Counted from the first letter of the stretch, positions 1-8,657 are shown. The stretch: DNA of 64,000 nucleotides from Saccharopolyspora rectivirgula DSM 43747 (GCF_000497205.1 NZ_AYJW01000008.1:24990-88989), one strand, 5' to 3'. Made by a program: numbers and translations. Notes: a model not told the origin generated them from the sequence alone.

Positions 1-591
1 CGACACGAGGAGGCTGACCCGCGGCAGGTCGCCCGGAGCCCGGTGTTCGTCGTGTTGACCGTCGCGTTGAGCGTGGCTGCGTTCGCCACCTTCGCGGTCG
101 TGATCAACCTGGTGCCGTTGCTGGCCGAACGCGGCATCGGCATCGGTACCGCCTCGGTCGCGTTGGGCCTCGGCGGCGCCGGTCAGGTGCTGGGACGGCT
201 CGGCTACACCACGCTGGCCCGGCGCACCACCGTGCGGACGCGCACCGCGCTGATCCTCGTGGCGATGGCGCTGACCACGGCGCTGCTCGGGGTGCTCACC
301 TCGGTGGCCGCGTTGATCGTCGCCGCGATCGCCGCGGGCATGGCGCGCGGCGTGTTCACACTGCTGCAGGCCACCGCCGTGACCGACAGGTGGGGAGCCC
401 GGTACTACGGGCAGCTCAGCGGCCTGCTGTCCGCACCGTTGACGATCACGATGGCGCTGGCCCCGTTCGCCGGAGCCGCGCTGGCCGGCCTGCTCGGCGG
501 CTACGCCACCACTTTCCTCGTCCTGGGCGCGGTCACCCTTGCCGCCGCCTTGCTCTCCCTCAGCACAACTCGTGGAAGGAACGTCTCGTGA
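1..591 (+). CDS. MFS transporter, C-terminal part (5' end outside window)
   Basis: The reading frame is open from the first base, so this is the C-terminal 196 residues of a longer protein. It is almost entirely hydrophobic, with about five to six predicted membrane helices separated by short basic loops, as in the second half of a 12-helix major facilitator. The last four bases (GTGA) overlap the start of the ArsO-like gene, so the two are translationally coupled. In an arsenic island such an MFS protein could export an organic or inorganic arsenical. No GAPDH-like partner is visible, so I do not call it ArsJ. The substrate is inferred from context only. Confidence 0.8.
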   Translation, partial: RHEEADPRQVARSPVFVVLTVALSVAAFATFAVVINLVPLLAERGIGIGTASVALGLGGAGQVLGRLGYTTLARRTTVRTRTALILVAMALTTALLGVLTSVAALIVAAIAAGMARGVFTLLQATAVTDRWGARYYGQLSGLLSAPLTITMALAPFAGAALAGLLGGYATTFLVLGAVTLAAALLSLSTTRGRNVS

Positions 592-1637
592 CCGATGTCG
601 ACGCCTTGGTGATCGGCGGTGGGCAGTCCGGACTGGCCGCCGCCCACGCCCTCCGGCGGGCCGGCCGTGCGCCGGTGCTGCTGGAAGCTGGTCCCGAACC
701 GGTGGGGTCGTGGCCGAAGTACTACGACAGCCTCGCCCTGTTCTCCCCGGCCCGCTACAGCGCCCTGCCCGGCATGGCCTTCCCCGGTGACCCGTGGCAC
801 TACCCGCACCGCGACGAGGTCATCGACTACCTGCGCCGCTACGCGAAGAACCTCGACGCCGACATCCGCACCGATCACCGCGTCGAACGCGTTCACCGCG
901 ACGGCCCGCGTTTCGTGGTCGAGGTGCACAACGGTGAGACGGTGACCGCACCCGTTGTGATCGCCGCGAGCGGAGCGTTCGGGCGTCCCTACCGGCCGAA
1001 CCTGCCGGGACTGGATGCGTTCACCGGTACCGTGCTGCACGCCGCCGATTACCGCGAACCCGCCGGGTTCGCCGGGCAGCGGATCGTCGTGGTGGGAGCG
1101 GCGAACTCGGCCGTGCAGATCGGCGCCGAACTCGCCAAGCAAGCCCAGGTCACGCTGGCCACCCGGCACCCGATCAAGTTCGCACCACAACGCATCCTGG
1201 GCCGGGACGTGCACTTCTGGTCCGTGGCCAGCGGATTCGACCACCTGCCGATCGGACACCTGGTGCGCAACCCGCCGCCGATGCCGGTCAACGACGACGG
1301 CCGCTACTGCCAGGCGATCGACGCGGGCAACCCGGACCAGCGGCGGATGTTCGCCGCCATCGACGGTTCCCAGATCACCTGGCCGGACGGCAACCGCGAA
1401 CACGTCGACACGATTTTGCTGGCCACCGGCTACCACCCCGAACTGTCCTATCTCGACGGAACCGGCGCGCTGACCGACGACGGCCTTCCACCCCAGAAGC
1501 ACGGGCTGTCGAGCACCGTGCCGGGACTGGGCTATGTCGGCTTGGAATGGCAGCGCAGCTTCGCCTCCGCCACCCTGCGCGGCGTCGGCCGCGACGCCCG
1601 CTACGTCACCGCACGACTCCTCCGCACCCGCACCTGA
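588..1637 (+). CDS. arsO: ArsO-like FAD/NAD(P)-dependent flavoprotein monooxygenase
   Basis: This 349-residue two-dinucleotide-fold flavoprotein has an N-terminal FAD fold with GGGQSG at residues 10-15. A second Rossmann motif, GAANSA, lies at about 170-175 for NADPH, and ATGYHP is near 279-284, as in flavin-containing monooxygenase and ArsO families. The GTG start is inside the stop of the MFS gene (GTGA). ArsO proteins are recurrent members of actinobacterial ars operons, but their reaction is poorly defined, so oxidation of an arsenical or a sulfur or nitrogen group is inference. A second, more distant paralogue lies at 2226-3296 on the other strand. Confidence 0.8.
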   Translation: MTDVDALVIGGGQSGLAAAHALRRAGRAPVLLEAGPEPVGSWPKYYDSLALFSPARYSALPGMAFPGDPWHYPHRDEVIDYLRRYAKNLDADIRTDHRVERVHRDGPRFVVEVHNGETVTAPVVIAASGAFGRPYRPNLPGLDAFTGTVLHAADYREPAGFAGQRIVVVGAANSAVQIGAELAKQAQVTLATRHPIKFAPQRILGRDVHFWSVASGFDHLPIGHLVRNPPPMPVNDDGRYCQAIDAGNPDQRRMFAAIDGSQITWPDGNREHVDTILLATGYHPELSYLDGTGALTDDGLPPQKHGLSSTVPGLGYVGLEWQRSFASATLRGVGRDARYVTARLLRTRT

Positions 1638-1686
1638 TCAGACTGGGGGCGTGTTGACGTGACCGATCTCGGAAGGGGCTCTGGCG

Positions 1687-2139
1687 ATGTCTTGGATTCG
1701 TGCGCTCACAGCGGCCTTGCCGAGGTTTCGCCCGCGGGCGAAACCTCGGCTGCTGGTGCTCGCGGACGCCCTCGCCGTCTTCGGGCACGATCCCGACGCC
1801 GCCTGCAACGAGAAGCACAGCAAGCCAGATGTGGTTTCTCTCGCCAGAATCGCGGGAACGGTCGCACGCCCGCACGACTTCGATCGCACTTTCCGGCCGT
1901 TGACGCCGGAGATCCGGGCACGTCGCGACCGGCTTGCCCGGAGCCATAGCGACGGGCAGGGATGGAATCCCATACGCCTGATCCAACTGGGCGAGCTGTA
2001 CTTCGTCGAAGACGGGCACCACCGCATCTCTTTGGCACACCAACGATCCCAGCACAGCGTCGACGCCATTGTCCGTCGCATGTGTACGGTGCGGTGGGCA
2101 TCCTTGGCGGTCACTCATCACGACGCTTGCTGCGAGTAG
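1687..2139 (+). CDS. small ParB-like (ParB/sulfiredoxin fold) protein
   Basis: A 150-residue protein. Its C-terminal half has the ParB N-terminal-domain signature: IQLGELYFVEDGHHRISLA at about residues 98-116, with the EDGHHR nucleotide-binding loop. There is no HTH after it, so it is not a full partition protein. Stand-alone proteins of this type occur widely in actinobacteria and have no firm function. The ATG start at 1687 follows a purine-rich stretch (GGAAGGGG). Codons 11-22 contain a perfect 32-bp palindrome. It sits between the two ArsO-like genes, 49 bases after the first, and may belong to the same transcript. Confidence 0.6.
   Translation: MSWIRALTAALPRFRPRAKPRLLVLADALAVFGHDPDAACNEKHSKPDVVSLARIAGTVARPHDFDRTFRPLTPEIRARRDRLARSHSDGQGWNPIRLIQLGELYFVEDGHHRISLAHQRSQHSVDAIVRRMCTVRWASLAVTHHDACCE
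1719..1750. repeat. perfect 32-bp palindrome inside a coding region
   Basis: The 32 bases are identical to their own reverse complement, centred on CCCGCGGG between 1734 and 1735. The symmetry breaks at 1718/1751. It encodes part of the basic N-terminus of the ParB-like protein. It could form a 16-bp cruciform or hairpin or be a binding site for a dimeric protein. Confidence 0.9.
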
Positions 2140-2225
2140 AACCAGGTCCATCCGGTGCTGGGAGACAGCTCGCGGTCCAGGAGATCGGATCTGTTGGGTT
2201 GACGCTGTGCGAGGCCGGTCTAGCG

Positions 2226-3296
2226 TCACTCCGCCGTTTTGTGCGAGTGCAGGCGATCGGCGATCTCGGTGACAGTCGACTTCGCGGCGCGGCCGGCTCC
2301 GATCAGGGTGGCCGAAGCGAAACCGGTCCAGTCCCCGTACCCCAGCAGGTACAGGCGCGACTCGTCGACCGACCGCGTGCCTACGGCTTTCGGCACGCCA
2401 TTCTCGTAGCTCAATCCCAACGGTTCGAGATGGCGCAAGGTGGGGTGGAACCCGGTGCACCAGATGATCACGTCACAGGACTGTTCGGTGCCATCGTTCC
2501 AGGCCACGCCGTTGCGAGTGAGGCAGTCGAACATCGGGAGGGCGTGCAGCACGCCGCGATCACGTGCCTCGCGCACGCTGGGCACCATCACGATGTCGCC
2601 GAGTCCGGAGACACCGTTGCTGTCCGTGCCGGCCCGGCGGGCGGCTTCGCGCCGGGTGGCCACGTCGAACAGGACACGGCCGTCCACGTCATCGGGCATG
2701 AACCGGGGTGGACGCTGGGTGACCCAGGTCGTGTCGGCGACCGTGGAGACCTCGGCCAGGATCTGTGCTGCGGAATTGCCGCCTCCCACGACCACCACGC
2801 GCTGGCCGCGGAACCGCTGCGGCGAGCGGTAGGCGACGGTGTGCAGTTGTTCTCCCGAGAACTCGTCACTGCCCGGGTAGACGGGCAGGTACGGCGTGTC
2901 CCAGGTGCCGGTTGCGCTGATGACGATCGAGGTGCGCCAGGTCCCGTGGTCGGTGTCGACGGCCAGCCACGCCCCCGCGTCGTGGACGCCACGCACGTGG
3001 ACGGGGCGGTGCACGGGCAACTCGTATCGCTGCTCGTAGTCGCGGAGGTAGCCGACGACGTGGTCGGCGGTGGGGAAGGTTTCGCCGTCTTGGCGGGGCA
3101 TCCACCAGCCGGGCAGCGGACTGTACTCGGCCGGGGAGAACAGCCGCAGCGAGTCCCAGCCGTGTCGCCACGCCCCTCCCGGCTGATCTTGTGCGTCCAG
3201 GATGGCGAAGTTCAGGCGGGCTCGGCGCAGGAAGTAGCCGGCGGCCAAACCGGCTTGACCTCCGCCGATCACGACCACGTCCGCTACCTCGGCCAT
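2226..3296 (-). CDS. arsO: ArsO-like FAD/NAD(P)-dependent monooxygenase (second copy)
   Basis: A 356-residue flavoprotein with GGGQAG at residues 11-16, a second fold with GGGNSA near 170, and CTGFHP near 283. It has the same architecture as the enzyme at 588-1637 but many substitutions, so it is a paralogue and not a recent duplicate. It is the last gene of the minus-strand arsD-arsA-arsB-DUF2180-arsO run, 47 bases after the DUF2180 gene. The ATG at 3296 follows a purine-rich AGGT-type site. The reaction is unproven. Its linkage to the efflux genes suggests a role in metalloid detoxification. Confidence 0.8.
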   Translation of the reverse strand: MAEVADVVVIGGGQAGLAAGYFLRRARLNFAILDAQDQPGGAWRHGWDSLRLFSPAEYSPLPGWWMPRQDGETFPTADHVVGYLRDYEQRYELPVHRPVHVRGVHDAGAWLAVDTDHGTWRTSIVISATGTWDTPYLPVYPGSDEFSGEQLHTVAYRSPQRFRGQRVVVVGGGNSAAQILAEVSTVADTTWVTQRPPRFMPDDVDGRVLFDVATRREAARRAGTDSNGVSGLGDIVMVPSVREARDRGVLHALPMFDCLTRNGVAWNDGTEQSCDVIIWCTGFHPTLRHLEPLGLSYENGVPKAVGTRSVDESRLYLLGYGDWTGFASATLIGAGRAAKSTVTEIADRLHSHKTAE

Positions 3297-3343
3297 GTCC
3301 TACCTCCGTTTCGGCACGTGGCGTCGAACGCCGGCACGGGTTG

Positions 3344-3592
3344 TTAGCAGTTCCGGCCGTCCTGTTTCTCGCAGGCTGCGACGGTGGTGCGGACCTGGAT
3401 GCAGGAGGCGCAGCGCAGGATACGAGCTGCCACTCGCGCCGGTTGGTTCACGACGGTCAGACCGACCACACGGCAGGTGACGGAGCGTCGTTCGGGGCGG
3501 GCGTGTTCGGCGCACACGCCCGCCCCGCAGTCCATACAGGTCCCCACGGCTGGCCGTTCGACGTTGTGCTCTGCGCAGTCGAAGCAGTGCAT
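3344..3592 (-). CDS. DUF2180-type small cysteine-rich protein
   Basis: An 82-residue protein beginning MHCFDC, with a second CxxC (CMDCGAGVC) at about 19-27, further cysteines at about 61 and 64 (CASC), and Cys73 and Cys82. The spacing of cysteines and histidines looks like a small treble-clef or zinc-binding unit. This matches the DUF2180 family as I remember it, commonly next to arsenite pumps in actinobacteria. It lies between arsB and arsO, 54 and 47 bases from them. Possible roles are metalloid buffering or regulation. No function is established from sequence. Confidence 0.7.
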   Translation of the reverse strand: MHCFDCAEHNVERPAVGTCMDCGAGVCAEHARPERRSVTCRVVGLTVVNQPARVAARILRCASCIQVRTTVAACEKQDGRNC

Positions 3593-3646
3593 GACGGTTC
3601 TCCTTCCGTGCTCCTGTGAGGACCGTGTCGGCCCGGTACTCCGGGT

Positions 3647-5113
3647 TTAGGTTCCGATGATGGTGAGCCACCCGGCCAGTGCGGCGAGTGTGACGAGCAG
3701 GACGGGGATGGTGAGGACGATGCCGGTGCGGAAGTAGCGCCCCCAGCCGATGTGCATTCCCTTGCGGTCGAGCACGTGCAGCCACAGCAGGGTGGCCAGG
3801 CTGCCGATCGGGGTGATCTTGGGGCCGAGATCGGAGCCGATGACGTTGGCGTAGACCATCGCCTCGTGGGTGAGCCCGGTCGCCCCGACGGCGCCGATGG
3901 CCAGCGCGGCGATGAGCACCGTGGGCATGTTGTTCATGATCGACGACAGCACCGCCACCACGACACCGGTGCCGAGTGCGGCGGCGAGGACACCGTGGTC
4001 GGCGAAGAACCCGAACAGCTTGGCCAACTCACCGGTGAGCCCCTGGTTGCGCAGGCCGTAGACGACCAGGTACATGCCGATGGAAAACAGCACGATCTGC
4101 CAGGGCGCTTCCCGGATGACCTTGCCGACCGGGATGCGGCGCGGCCCGGTGGGACGGGCGTCGTCGGGCGTGGCCGGGGCTGCGGCGAGATCGCCCGCGT
4201 CGGCGGTGTTGCGCGGATCGCCCACAGGGTGCTGCTCGCTGTTCCCCGCGCCTCCTGCGCCCACGGTCGCGGGTAGCGGCTGACGCACGGACAGGGGAAA
4301 GGCGAAGGCGGGCTTGCGGGCGGCGACCGCGATGAGGATCAGCGCGCCGGCTCCGGCCACGACCGACAGCGGCACGCCGATGGGGTCGGCGCCGAAGTAG
4401 CCGATCAGCAGCAGTGCGAGCACGATCCATCCGGTGCGGAAGGTCAGTTGGTCGCTGATGGCCTCGGCTGGCTGGCGCAGGGCGGTGACGTCGTAGGTCT
4501 TGGGGATGGAGCGGCGGAAGTACAGCAGGAGCACGCCCAGGCTGGCGGCCACGGAGACGAGGCCGACCGGGACCATGACCGCGGCGAATCGGGCGAAGTC
4601 GATGTGGAAGAAGTCGGCGGAGACGATGTTGACCAGGTTGGACACGACCAGCGGCAGACTGCCGGTGTCGGCGATGAACCCGGTGGCCATGACGAAGCCC
4701 AGCGATGCCTTCGGGGAGAACCGCAGCGCGAGCATGATCTGCATGACGATCGGGGTCAGGATCAGCGCGGCGCCGTCGTTGGCGAACACCGCGGCGATCG
4801 CGGCCCCGAGCAGCACGATCAACACGAACAATGCACGCCCGTGCCCGCGTCCCCACCGGGCCACATGCAGGGCGGCCCACTCGAAGAAGCCGCACTCGTC
4901 GAGGATCAGCGAAATGATGATCACGGCAACAAAGGCGAGCGTGGCGTTCCAGACGATGCCGACCACGGTGGGCACGTCGGACAGGTGCACCACCGTGGTC
5001 GCCAGGGCCACCACCGCGCCGCCGAGCGCGCTCCAGCCGATGCCCAGACCCTTGGGTTGCCAGATCACCAAGGTGAGCGTGGCGAGGAAGATCAGAATGG
5101 CTGCCACAGTCAT
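3647..5113 (-). CDS. arsB: arsenite efflux membrane protein ArsB-type
   Basis: A 488-residue polytopic membrane protein of the ArsB/ion-transporter superfamily with about 11-12 helices. It has the family segments [13 protein letters not shown] at about 109-121 and VNIVSADFF near 162-170, and a hydrophilic central loop (residues about 280-325). It exports As(III)/Sb(III), driven by membrane potential alone or energised by ArsA. The start ATG is preceded by an AGGAGA site. It lies 69 bases downstream of arsA, as expected for an arsDAB order. Confidence 0.85.
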   Translation of the reverse strand: MTVAAILIFLATLTLVIWQPKGLGIGWSALGGAVVALATTVVHLSDVPTVVGIVWNATLAFVAVIIISLILDECGFFEWAALHVARWGRGHGRALFVLIVLLGAAIAAVFANDGAALILTPIVMQIMLALRFSPKASLGFVMATGFIADTGSLPLVVSNLVNIVSADFFHIDFARFAAVMVPVGLVSVAASLGVLLLYFRRSIPKTYDVTALRQPAEAISDQLTFRTGWIVLALLLIGYFGADPIGVPLSVVAGAGALILIAVAARKPAFAFPLSVRQPLPATVGAGGAGNSEQHPVGDPRNTADAGDLAAAPATPDDARPTGPRRIPVGKVIREAPWQIVLFSIGMYLVVYGLRNQGLTGELAKLFGFFADHGVLAAALGTGVVVAVLSSIMNNMPTVLIAALAIGAVGATGLTHEAMVYANVIGSDLGPKITPIGSLATLLWLHVLDRKGMHIGWGRYFRTGIVLTIPVLLVTLAALAGWLTIIGT

Positions 5114-5182
5114 GGCGTCGTCGTCTCTCCTGTCGAGCGTGAGTCAGAATCGGTGCCGGCCGGCTACCGGCCACCAGTCGGG

Positions 5183-6979
5183 TTAGTGCTCGCCGTTCGC
5201 GAGAAGTGCCAGTTGCTCGGCACCGACCGGTGTCGTCGCGCGCCACGGCAGCACGGCGGTGCGCTCGGCGTGGTCGGTGGCGACCTCGGCGAGATAGCGG
5301 CGTTCGGAGGCGGCCCGGGCCACCAGCAACGGGTCGACCGGCGAGGCCGCGGCCAAGCTCTGGTTGACCACCCAGGCGAACGGCTTGATGCCCGCCCGAG
5401 CGAGATCCCCCTGTAGCGCGGCGGCCTCATGCACTGGGGTTGCCTCCGGCAGGGTCACCAGCACGACACGGGTGTAATCCGGGTCAGTCAGCCGATCGAG
5501 CAGTTCCACGGCCTCGGGCGGTGGCGCCTGGCCGGACTGCTGGGACAACTGGCGCTGGTAGCTACGCGAGGCATCCAGCAGCAACAGCGTGTGCCCGGTC
5601 GGGGCGGTATCGACCACGACGATCCGGTCCTGGGCGGCGGCCACGGTGCGGGCGAAGGCGTGGAAGACGGCGATCTCCTCGGTGCACGGCGACCGTAGGT
5701 CCTCCACCAGCAAAGCCCGGCCCTGCTCATCCAGGTTTGCGCCGGCCTCGGCGAGCACCGCCTCGGTATACGCCGCCGTCTCGGCCACCGGGTCGATGCG
5801 CGTGACCTCCAGGTCACCAAGACCGTCGCTCAGCGAGGCGTCCAGGTGCGCGGCCGGGTCGGTCGTGGTCAGCGTGACCGGAAGCCCCCGCCGAGCGAGT
5901 CCCACGGCGACCGAGGAGGCGACCGTGGTCTTGCCGACGCCGCCCTTGCCGAGTGCCATCACCAGACCGCGGCCGTGGGCGGCGACCTCGTCGATCAGAT
6001 CCCGCACGTGGGTCGCTACCCCGGCGGGCAACGCGGCATCCGCTGTTGAGTCCGATTGCGCTGGCAGTGTGGGGCGGAGCATGGCGCGTAGGTTCCGCAC
6101 GCCCAGCGGCAGCTCCGGCAGCAAGGGCACGGACTCGATCTCGGTGACCTCTGCCAACGACTCGGGCATCTGCTCCAGTGCGTCCTGAGCGCGCTGCTGC
6201 CACGCCTGCGCTAGAGGGTCGTCGCGGGTGGCGGTGAACACGCCGTTGACGATCAACCGCTGGTTGCCGACGCCCAGTTCCCGCAGTTCGGCCGACGCTC
6301 GCCCGGCCTCCGCGAGCGCCCCTTGGTCGGGGCGGGTCACCAGGACCAGCGTGGTCTGATCAGCGTCGGCCAGGGCGTGCATCGCCTCGGTGTAGCGCTG
6401 CTGCTGCGCGCCCATCTCCGCGAGCGGGCCGATACACGAAGCGTCGCCGGGGTTGGTGGCCAGGAAGTCCGACCACGCGCTGGGCAGGCTCAGCAGGCGC
6501 AGCGTGTGTCCGGTGGGTGCGGTGTCGAAGACCACGTGGTCGAATCGCTCGCGGATCTCGGGGTTGGTCAGCAACGCGACGAACTCGTTGAATGCCGCGA
6601 TCTCGACCGTGCAGGCGCCAGAGAGCTGTTCTTCGATCTGTTCCACCGCCGAGGCGGGCAGGCTGTCCCGGTACGGGCCGAGGACCTTCTCCCGGTACTG
6701 GGCCGCCGCCTCGCTTGGATCGAGGTTCATCACGAACAACCCGGTCACCCCGGGTACCGGCCGCGGGTCCCGTCCCGCGGTGGTCTCCAGGACCTCGTCG
6801 AGGTTGGAGGCGGGGTCGGTGCTGACCACCAGCACGCTGCGCCCGGCATCGGCCAGTCCGATCGCCGTCGCCGACGCCGTCGACGTCTTGCCCACGCCGC
6901 CCTTACCGGTGAAGAACACGAACGGCGTGCGCACCCGGAGCAGACCGCCGAGGACCTGATCGGCGGGCACCGTGCCCAC
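5183..6979 (-). CDS. arsA: arsenical pump-driving ATPase ArsA (tandem-domain)
   Basis: A 598-residue ATPase with two homologous halves: P-loops GKGGVGKT at residues 25-32 and 344-351, and DTAPTGHT signal-transduction motifs at 152-159 and 457-464. The three metalloid-site cysteines of E. coli ArsA appear conserved in context: Cys123 (SGACTVEIAAF), Cys182 (DASCIGP) and Cys432 (SPCTEEIAVF). It couples ATP hydrolysis to ArsB and takes As(III) from ArsD. I chose GTG 6979 because GGGAG at the end of arsD lies 8 bases upstream. An in-frame GTG at 6988 overlapping the arsD stop is the alternative. Confidence 0.92.
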   Translation of the reverse strand: MGTVPADQVLGGLLRVRTPFVFFTGKGGVGKTSTASATAIGLADAGRSVLVVSTDPASNLDEVLETTAGRDPRPVPGVTGLFVMNLDPSEAAAQYREKVLGPYRDSLPASAVEQIEEQLSGACTVEIAAFNEFVALLTNPEIRERFDHVVFDTAPTGHTLRLLSLPSAWSDFLATNPGDASCIGPLAEMGAQQQRYTEAMHALADADQTTLVLVTRPDQGALAEAGRASAELRELGVGNQRLIVNGVFTATRDDPLAQAWQQRAQDALEQMPESLAEVTEIESVPLLPELPLGVRNLRAMLRPTLPAQSDSTADAALPAGVATHVRDLIDEVAAHGRGLVMALGKGGVGKTTVASSVAVGLARRGLPVTLTTTDPAAHLDASLSDGLGDLEVTRIDPVAETAAYTEAVLAEAGANLDEQGRALLVEDLRSPCTEEIAVFHAFARTVAAAQDRIVVVDTAPTGHTLLLLDASRSYQRQLSQQSGQAPPPEAVELLDRLTDPDYTRVVLVTLPEATPVHEAAALQGDLARAGIKPFAWVVNQSLAAASPVDPLLVARAASERRYLAEVATDHAERTAVLPWRATTPVGAEQLALLANGEH

Positions 6980-6981
6980 GC

Positions 6982-7359
6982 TCAGCACTCCCCGCCGCCG
7001 CAGCAACCACTGCCGGGCTCGGCCTGCTCGATCACCGGCAGGCCAGGGCGCTCGGTGGCCATACCCGTCCACTCGGCCAGTTCCACCCGGGTCGGATACC
7101 GCCCGGAGGTGCGCAGTGCACCGTCGACGAACACGGCAGGCAGGGCTTCTTCGCCCTTGTCCTTCAGCAACGCGCCGACCTCGCCGTTCTCCACGAACTT
7201 GCCGGGCTCGGAGGACAGCCCGAACCGATGGACGTCCACGCCCGCGGAGCCCAGCCACTCCACGTCAGCGGCGAACTGCGTCAACGCCGGGTCCACCGAT
7301 GGGCCACACACCCCGGTCGAACAGCACATCGCCGGGTCATAAATCTCGACAGACGCCAT
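6982..7359 (-). CDS. arsD: arsenite metallochaperone ArsD
   Basis: A 125-residue thioredoxin-fold protein with Cys12, Cys13 and Cys18 (CCSTGVC) in exactly the positions needed for As(III) transfer to ArsA. A C-terminal cysteine cluster (Cys119, Cys120, Cys125) resembles the second vicinal pair of classical ArsD. The ATG at 7359 has GAAGGGG six bases upstream. The preceding GTG is in frame but badly spaced. It is the first gene of the arsDAB-DUF2180-arsO operon and faces arsR across the 18-bp boxes, so it is likely ArsR-regulated. Confidence 0.92.
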   Translation of the reverse strand: MASVEIYDPAMCCSTGVCGPSVDPALTQFAADVEWLGSAGVDVHRFGLSSEPGKFVENGEVGALLKDKGEEALPAVFVDGALRTSGRYPTRVELAEWTGMATERPGLPVIEQAEPGSGCCGGGEC

Positions 7360-7401
7360 CACGGACCCCTTCCCGCTGGGAGTACTACCCAGCCGACGCT
7401 A

Positions 7402-7437
7402 CATCGATCGAGGCTGATGAATCAAACCAAGCTGATG
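7402..7437. promoter_or_regulatory. two tandem 18-bp candidate ArsR boxes upstream of arsD
   Basis: Two abutting 18-mers at 7402-7419 and 7420-7437 share ATC, A, C, A, G and TGATG at matching positions. The first shares 14 of 18 bases with a third copy that overlaps the arsR start (7552-7569). The ends (CATC and GATG) are inverted repeats. Their place 43-78 bases before arsD fits ArsR repression of that operon. Confidence 0.65.
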
Positions 7438-7524
7438 TGACCACGACCTCTCGGGCTTCTGTGCAATGCAGGAAATCGAATAAAAGTGCAGCTCATAGCG
7501 ATTGTGAACCCTCGTATCCGTTGC

Positions 7525-7569
7525 TTGACGGGACACGTCGTCCGGTGCTTTCATCGAACTATGTTGATG
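7525..7569 (+). promoter_or_regulatory. leaderless arsR promoter overlapped by an ArsR box
   Basis: TTGACG at 7525-7530 and TTTCAT at 7549-7554 are separated by 18 bases, and the A of the arsR ATG is seven bases after the -10, as in leaderless actinobacterial genes. The 18-bp box 7552-7569 covers the -10 end, the predicted start and the first codons, an arrangement suited to autorepression. Confidence 0.6.
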
Positions 7570-7929
7570 TCACCCGTTGCTGGGGCTGGCGAAGAAGAGG
7601 CTCCCGGGCAGGCTGTGGAGGCGCAACCCGACCTTGCCGAGGCTGTGGTGAAGCTCTTCGGGGACCCGCTCCGCGCGGAGATCGTGCGCCTGCTCGCCCG
7701 CGAGCAGATGTGCACCTGCCACCTGGTGGACGACACCGGAGCACGGCAATCCACCATCAGCCACCACCTGCGCGTTCTCCGCGAAGCTGGCTTCGTCGCC
7801 GCCGAGCCGCGGGGGCGGTACACCTACTACCGGCTGCGCCCGGACGCGCTGAGCCTGCTCACCGTCGGCATCGCGAACCTCACCGCGCAGGCACACCACG
7901 CCCAGGCCATCCGCCGCCCCTGCGCCTGA
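7561..7929 (+). CDS. arsR: ArsR/SmtB-family arsenite-responsive repressor
   Basis: A 122-residue winged-helix repressor. The recognition helix region (ARQSTISHHLRVLREAGFV) is near 59-77 and the beta-wing (RGRYTYYRL) follows. A metal-site CTCH motif with Cys51 and Cys53 lies just before the recognition helix, like the ELCVCDL site of plasmid R773 ArsR. Binding of As(III) or Sb(III) should release DNA. I start at ATG 7561 and not at the upstream GTG 7486 because of the leaderless promoter geometry. Divergent from arsD and first of arsR-arsC-trxB. Confidence 0.9.
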   Translation: MLMSPVAGAGEEEAPGQAVEAQPDLAEAVVKLFGDPLRAEIVRLLAREQMCTCHLVDDTGARQSTISHHLRVLREAGFVAAEPRGRYTYYRLRPDALSLLTVGIANLTAQAHHAQAIRRPCA

Positions 7930-8123
7930 GCCGAGCGCGACGTCCCATCAACAGCACTCGATAGGAGACCTGACCCCAGCCAAGCAAGCCCCGAGCCAAG
8001 ACTCGCCCTACCGAACTCCAGGCGGCTGACCATGTCCACGTCACCGAACTCCTCGACCGCGCCACCGCCGACCTGCAACCCCAGTTCCGCGGAATCTTCG
8101 GCCCGGAGACGATCCGCGCGGTC

Positions 8124-8657
8124 GTGGACGAGACCTACGCACAGCTCAATGCCACCGCCCGGGTGCACACCCACCTCGCGACCCTCGCGACGCGTTTCGC
8201 CCGCGAACGCCTCACCTCGATCGCCAAGAACCAAGGAGCCCTCGTGTCCTCGACCCCCGAAGTGCTGTTCGTCTGCGTGCACAATGCAGGCCGATCCCAG
8301 ATGGCCGCCGCGCTGCTGCACCACCGCGCCCAAGGCCGGGTCACCGTCCGTTCCGCCGGCTCTGCCCCGGCCGAGACGATCAACCCGGCGGTGGTGCTCG
8401 CGATGGCCGAACTCGACCTCGACCTGTCCCAGGAGTTCCCCAAGCCCCTGACGACCGAGGCGGTCGAGGCCGCCGACGTTGTGATCACGATGGGCTGCGG
8501 GGATGCCTGCCCGGTCTTCCCCGGCAAGCGCTACCTCGACTGGGAACTCGACGACCCCGCCGGGAAGTCGGTCGAGGAAGTCCGCGGCATCCGCGACGAG
8601 ATCGACCGCCGCGTCACCAGCCTGCTCGCCGAACTGGCACCGGAGGCCGCGCGGTGA
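8124..8657 (+). CDS. arsC: arsenate reductase, LMW-PTP type, with N-terminal helical domain
   Basis: Residues about 45-177 are a low-molecular-weight phosphatase-fold arsenate reductase with the P-loop CVHNAGRS (Cys51) and the relay cysteines Cys125 and Cys129 in [15 protein letters not shown]. The N-terminal stretch is the end of a three-helix domain seen in actinobacterial ArsC. Reading the same frame upstream to about 8040 gives more of that domain ([15 protein letters not shown]), but no ATG, GTG or TTG exists between the in-frame stop at 7971 and GTG 8124. The annotated start is therefore a minimum. The stop overlaps the trxB start (GTGA). Confidence 0.85.
   Translation: MDETYAQLNATARVHTHLATLATRFARERLTSIAKNQGALVSSTPEVLFVCVHNAGRSQMAAALLHHRAQGRVTVRSAGSAPAETINPAVVLAMAELDLDLSQEFPKPLTTEAVEAADVVITMGCGDACPVFPGKRYLDWELDDPAGKSVEEVRGIRDEIDRRVTSLLAELAPEAAR

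Noticed and set aside
1..591. MFS gene as arsJ
   Set aside because: ArsJ works with an adjacent glyceraldehyde-phosphate dehydrogenase, which is absent here; the partial sequence has no distinguishing motif.
8032..8451. Plus-strand frame starting at ATG 8032
   Set aside because: Its residues are Ser/Arg/Pro-rich shadow sequence of arsC in the wrong frame; only its ATG is of interest as a possible pre-frameshift start.
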